Shown piece by piece: positions 60,739 through 64,000 of a DNA stretch of 64,000 nt. How positions within the stretch are numbered: the stretch's first letter is position 1; each line of letters starts with the position of its first letter. Under the pieces are notes generated by a model, which did not search any database, was not told the DNA's origin, and saw nothing but the letters and a program-made list of their open reading frames with translations. The DNA is from Flammeovirgaceae bacterium UBA7330 (GTDB lineage: Bacteria > Bacteroidota > Bacteroidia > Cytophagales > Cyclobacteriaceae), in assembly GCA_002471275.1 (NCBI GenBank), contig DKPQ01000015.1:1-64000 (forward strand), written 5' to 3'. Both the position numbers and the translations under genes were made by a program.

Positions 60739-63700
60739 GGGAGGTGTTTTTAAACGATTTTCGCATTGCACTCAAGCAAAAAGCAATGTATGCCATGTTG
60801 CTTATTTTGGCGGTACTTGGCTTTTTGACGGGACTCAAATTTCACATGTCGGTAGGCGATGGATTAGCAGTAAATGCACCGTATTCGTTAGGGTTTATGA
60901 TTGGACTGCTGAGTCTGGTTAACATTTTTATCGCTACATTTTTAGCGTTCTTGTTGCTGTTCAAGGAAAAGGATGCTGATTTTTCGCTCATTGTGTTTAC
61001 TACACCCATTTTGAATAGGGCATTCGCCTTGGCTCGATTTGGCTCGTTTTACATGATCACCTTAGGCATGTTTCTGGTCCTAGTAGTTGGGTACGTGGTG
61101 GGGATCCATATACAGCATGACACCCCTTTGAATGACGGCTTTCACTTGTGGCATTACTTATATGCTTTCCTGGTTTTTGGTGTAGTAAATGCCCTGGTTG
61201 TTTGTAGCCTGCTATTCTTTCTTTCTCAGAAGTTTCAAAACAAGTTACTGGTCGCTATTTCCGGGATGCTCCTCTATGTGCTCTATATGATCGCACTGAT
61301 GTATTCCAATGCTCCCTTTATGGCTCAAGCTTTGCCACAGTCGGAGTTTGCGCAGCGTATTTCGGCCGCTATTGATCTTTTTGGGCTTTCGGGCTACTTT
61401 TTTGAAGCAAGCGGAATGAGTCTCTCCCGGAAAAGTACAAATGTTGTTCCATTTACAAATTTTTTGTTGGTCAACAGGTTAGGGTTCTTTACCCTGTCAA
61501 TAGGCGTGGTTTTACTGGGAGTCAACGCTTTTTCAGTGAACCCAGGACCAGGGAAGAAATCCAAAATGGGGAATATTCCTTCCAATCCCATACCTGGCCA
61601 TGCACCGATTGTATTAATCCCACCAAAATTTGGTTTGAAGGCACGCTGGGAGGCGATATGCTCGTTTGCAAAAATTGACCTTATATATGTCTTCAAGAGC
61701 ATTGCCCTGGTAGCTGTCTCCGTGCTTCTTTTATTCTATATGGGGATTGAAATGTTCGATGACATAGATATGGGGATTCGGTTGCCGCAACATTATGCCA
61801 GCTCCGGGCTCCTGGCTGAGACGATCAATGGCACGTTTTTTTACCTGGGCGCAATGGTCATGGTGTATTTTGTCAATGATATCTATTGGCGAAGTGCGGA
61901 GAGTGGGTTTTCAATGGTGGAAAAGTCCATGCCCTATTCAACAATGAAGCGGTATGGTCATTGCGTGAGCATCATTGCCCTGGTGTGCTTTCTTTCATTC
62001 ATTCAGTTGGCAGAGGCCATTATTTTCCAACTGGCCTTTGGTTATAGGATTTTTGACTGGCAGGCTTATTTGGGGGTAATCGTTTTTAATACGCTACCCA
62101 TGATTTTGCTTGCACTTTATCTTTTGGCGCTGAATGTGGTCTCAAAAAGCAAATCAGTGGCACTTGGTGTGTCGATCTTGTTTTTTCTACTTTTTGTAAC
62201 CCCGATTTCCAGAATGATCCTCGAGCTTTCAGTGTTGAGGTTTTTGTCTGGATACAAAGGGGCGTACAGTGAATTTTTTGGATACGGATCGTACATGTCA
62301 CTGTTTCTGTGGAGGTTGTGTTTTGGTTTTGCAGTGCTATTGGTGTTGGTGCTGTTGATTCAGCTCATCAGATCCGGCAGGAAATGGCAATTAAAATCTG
62401 TTGGCCTGGCAGCATGCGTTACCGTTGTGCTATTTGCTGGCATGACTTATCTGGATGAATATGTTCATAAAGATGCGGATGCCGAGCAGGCGATACGAGC
62501 CGATTATGAACGAAGGTTTAGAAAGTATCAATATAAACCACAGCCCGGAATCACTGATGTGAAGGCTCGCGTAAATCTTTTTCCCGAAAGTCAGGCCTAT
62601 GATATTCATGGGGTCTATTCCCTGGTAAATACCAGCCTGGAACCCATCGATTCAATTTTGATCAATCTTCCTGACGGCTTTGATCTCGGGGAGCTCATCT
62701 ATGAGGATGCCCATACCCGTGTTTTGGTAGATCGTGATGAACTTGTTCTCGAACAGCCACTCAAGCCACAAGATTCTGCCCGGCTCACCTTCACGCTAAG
62801 CTACAGGTGGAGTGCAGTAAATGGCCATGACCCTTTCAATGCCATTGTCGAAAATGGTTCCTTCATGAGACTTAGCAGGTATTTCCCAACCTTTGGTTAT
62901 GATGAAGATGCGGAGCTGGTTGATGACATCATTCGTGCTCAATACGGTCTTGGAGCGCCTACAGGCATTAAGTCTTTAGATGCACCCAAAGTCCGCATTG
63001 ACGATTCCATGGATTTAGAATTGGATATTTCAACAACAGAAGACCAAATAGCCATTGGCACAGGAGAGTTGATCAAGGAATGGTCGGAGGCTGGCCGTAA
63101 TTGCTATCGGTATGTGGCCAAGGATATTCCTTTCCGTTTTGCTGTTTCATCTGCAAGGTATAGGCGAAAGCAGGTATTGCATCGAAGCATTGGCATTCAT
63201 GTGTTTTTTCATCCTTTGCATGCACAAAATGTGGATCACTTAATTGAAAATACAAAGCTCACCCTTGACTACTGTATTGAGCAGTTCGGACCCTATCCGT
63301 TTCAGTCGGTGGTTTTTGCAGAAGTATCTTCGTTCACTTCTGGCTTTGCCGGTACAGCCTATCCCGGCGTTATTTTTGTCACAGAAGATATGACTTTCAA
63401 TGCCCATCTTGGTAATGATGCAAGTCAGGATGTAGTGAATGAACTTGCGGGGCATGAAGTTGCGCATTTTTGGTGGGGTACGAGTGGAATCAGTCCGGAC
63501 TATCGGGAGGGGCATGCCCTGATGACCGAGGGGCTGGCCATGTACACTGAAATGATGATCTCCAAAGAGATGTATGGCAGAGAGAAAATGCTGGAGAAAG
63601 TGGCTATACACCGACAGATTTACGAAGCAGAGAAGGGCTACGCTACACCCAATTCATTGGTAAAGGCGACCAGCAGTGAGTCGCATATTGTGTATTCCAA

Positions 63701-63896
63701 GGCAGCAATGGTTTTTGTAGAGTTGAGTGAGTTGATGGGTGAGCAGGAACTGAATAGGGCATTACGTAATTTTTATGACAAGCATAAATACCCTTTTGAC
63801 AGGCCTGTTGTCACTGATTTATTAGGGGAGATTCTTGCTCAGGCTAAAGCCGTAGATCATGAAAGGATCAGATTGCTTTTTGAGTCGCGTGAATGA
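60735..63896 (+). CDS. ABC permease fused to an M1-type metallopeptidase
   Basis: The 1053-residue protein has two six-helix-like membrane blocks (about 15-270 and 315-580). A soluble C-terminal M1 (gluzincin) domain (about 610-1053) carries the zinc motif HEVAHFWW near 905 and the third ligand Glu in LMTEGLAMYTE. The spacing between HExxH and that Glu is 20 residues, against 18 in classical M1. The GxMEN exopeptidase motif is replaced by FAGTAYPGVIF. Such fusions are known in Bacteroidota; the substrate is not. It forms one exporter with the upstream ATPase. Confidence 0.92.
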   Translation: MREVFLNDFRIALKQKAMYAMLLILAVLGFLTGLKFHMSVGDGLAVNAPYSLGFMIGLLSLVNIFIATFLAFLLLFKEKDADFSLIVFTTPILNRAFALARFGSFYMITLGMFLVLVVGYVVGIHIQHDTPLNDGFHLWHYLYAFLVFGVVNALVVCSLLFFLSQKFQNKLLVAISGMLLYVLYMIALMYSNAPFMAQALPQSEFAQRISAAIDLFGLSGYFFEASGMSLSRKSTNVVPFTNFLLVNRLGFFTLSIGVVLLGVNAFSVNPGPGKKSKMGNIPSNPIPGHAPIVLIPPKFGLKARWEAICSFAKIDLIYVFKSIALVAVSVLLLFYMGIEMFDDIDMGIRLPQHYASSGLLAETINGTFFYLGAMVMVYFVNDIYWRSAESGFSMVEKSMPYSTMKRYGHCVSIIALVCFLSFIQLAEAIIFQLAFGYRIFDWQAYLGVIVFNTLPMILLALYLLALNVVSKSKSVALGVSILFFLLFVTPISRMILELSVLRFLSGYKGAYSEFFGYGSYMSLFLWRLCFGFAVLLVLVLLIQLIRSGRKWQLKSVGLAACVTVVLFAGMTYLDEYVHKDADAEQAIRADYERRFRKYQYKPQPGITDVKARVNLFPESQAYDIHGVYSLVNTSLEPIDSILINLPDGFDLGELIYEDAHTRVLVDRDELVLEQPLKPQDSARLTFTLSYRWSAVNGHDPFNAIVENGSFMRLSRYFPTFGYDEDAELVDDIIRAQYGLGAPTGIKSLDAPKVRIDDSMDLELDISTTEDQIAIGTGELIKEWSEAGRNCYRYVAKDIPFRFAVSSARYRRKQVLHRSIGIHVFFHPLHAQNVDHLIENTKLTLDYCIEQFGPYPFQSVVFAEVSSFTSGFAGTAYPGVIFVTEDMTFNAHLGNDASQDVVNELAGHEVAHFWWGTSGISPDYREGHALMTEGLAMYTEMMISKEMYGREKMLEKVAIHRQIYEAEKGYATPNSLVKATSSESHIVYSKAAMVFVELSELMGEQELNRALRNFYDKHKYPFDRPVVTDLLGEILAQAKAVDHERIRLLFESRE

Positions 63897-64000
63897 TCGT
63901 CATTGATCAAGGACCGGGAAATATCAACATTGTAATTGCTTATCCAGGCCGGTAGATGATACACGGCTCAGAAAAGCTATGTGCCTCCCTTGCCTGAAAC
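63897..64000. other. right edge, no feature seen
   Basis: About 100 nt after the permease-peptidase stop with no clear gene, terminator hairpin or promoter. Confidence 0.4.

Overview
The window looks like a chromosomal segment of a member of the Bacteroidota, most likely a marine Cytophagales-type bacterium. The evidence is a SusC/SusD-type outer-membrane pair, a protein with a type IX secretion (T9SS) C-terminal sorting domain, a PorE-like TPR/PD40/OmpA protein, a DivIVA/WD40/RNase Y gene set typical of the group, weak or absent Shine-Dalgarno sequences, and recurrent TAnnTTTG promoter -7 elements. Species assignment is inference.

Layout. 1-273: left edge with two leftward promoter candidates. 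274-4612 (minus): a stringent-response/purine cluster, rel/spoT - fur-family regulator - STAS protein - purA, tightly packed and partly translationally coupled. 4784-4865: tRNA-Leu(UAG). 4959-8282 (plus): proteostasis genes tig, clpP, clpX. 8287-9809 (minus): lpxB and a queD-like gene. 9919-10884 (plus): hldD. 10895-11784 (minus): a RES-Xre toxin-antitoxin pair with an inverted-repeat operator candidate. 11997-17481 (minus): a susC-susD-lipoprotein uptake operon. 17735-24374 (minus): PorE-like protein, queE, folD, lepA, dtd, a DUF1232 protein and a membrane protein. 24433-26851: A-type Fe-S carrier-like gene, folB, divIVA-like gene and WD40 gene. 26899-29288 (plus): a Sfp-type transferase and the cysteine genes cysE-cysM. 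29335-31075: two small lipoproteins and a PLC/S1-P1-like zinc hydrolase. 31197-37542 (plus): rpsT, radC, a DUF1684 protein, pheT, a coiled-coil protein, zapA, rny. 37589-43378 (minus): ergothioneine genes egtD and egtB, a DUF2141 protein, an acyl desaturase, an ECF41-like sigma factor and an SLC13-type transporter.

43608-51032 (plus) is a signalling and envelope segment: a DUF4382 lipoprotein, a small lipoprotein, a hybrid histidine kinase with REC and HPt domains, a sigma-54 response regulator, a coiled-coil lipoprotein and an outer-membrane beta-barrel. The coiled-coil lipoprotein is preceded by a near-consensus sigma-54 -24/-12 promoter and a perfect palindrome about 110 bp further upstream. 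This reads as a self-contained regulatory circuit, from phosphorelay to activator to target, and is the most testable discovery in the window.

51166-59615 is accessory-like. It holds several single, mostly secreted or membrane hypothetical genes, a large FG-GAP T9SS cargo protein, an LRR lipoprotein with a coupled small ORF, hairpin repeats, a 4 x 22-bp array of palindromic units, a 22-bp palindrome and a compositionally distinct intergenic block. 59863-63896 (plus) is an ABC exporter whose permease is fused to an M1-type metallopeptidase. No IS element, prophage, rRNA or CRISPR array was seen.
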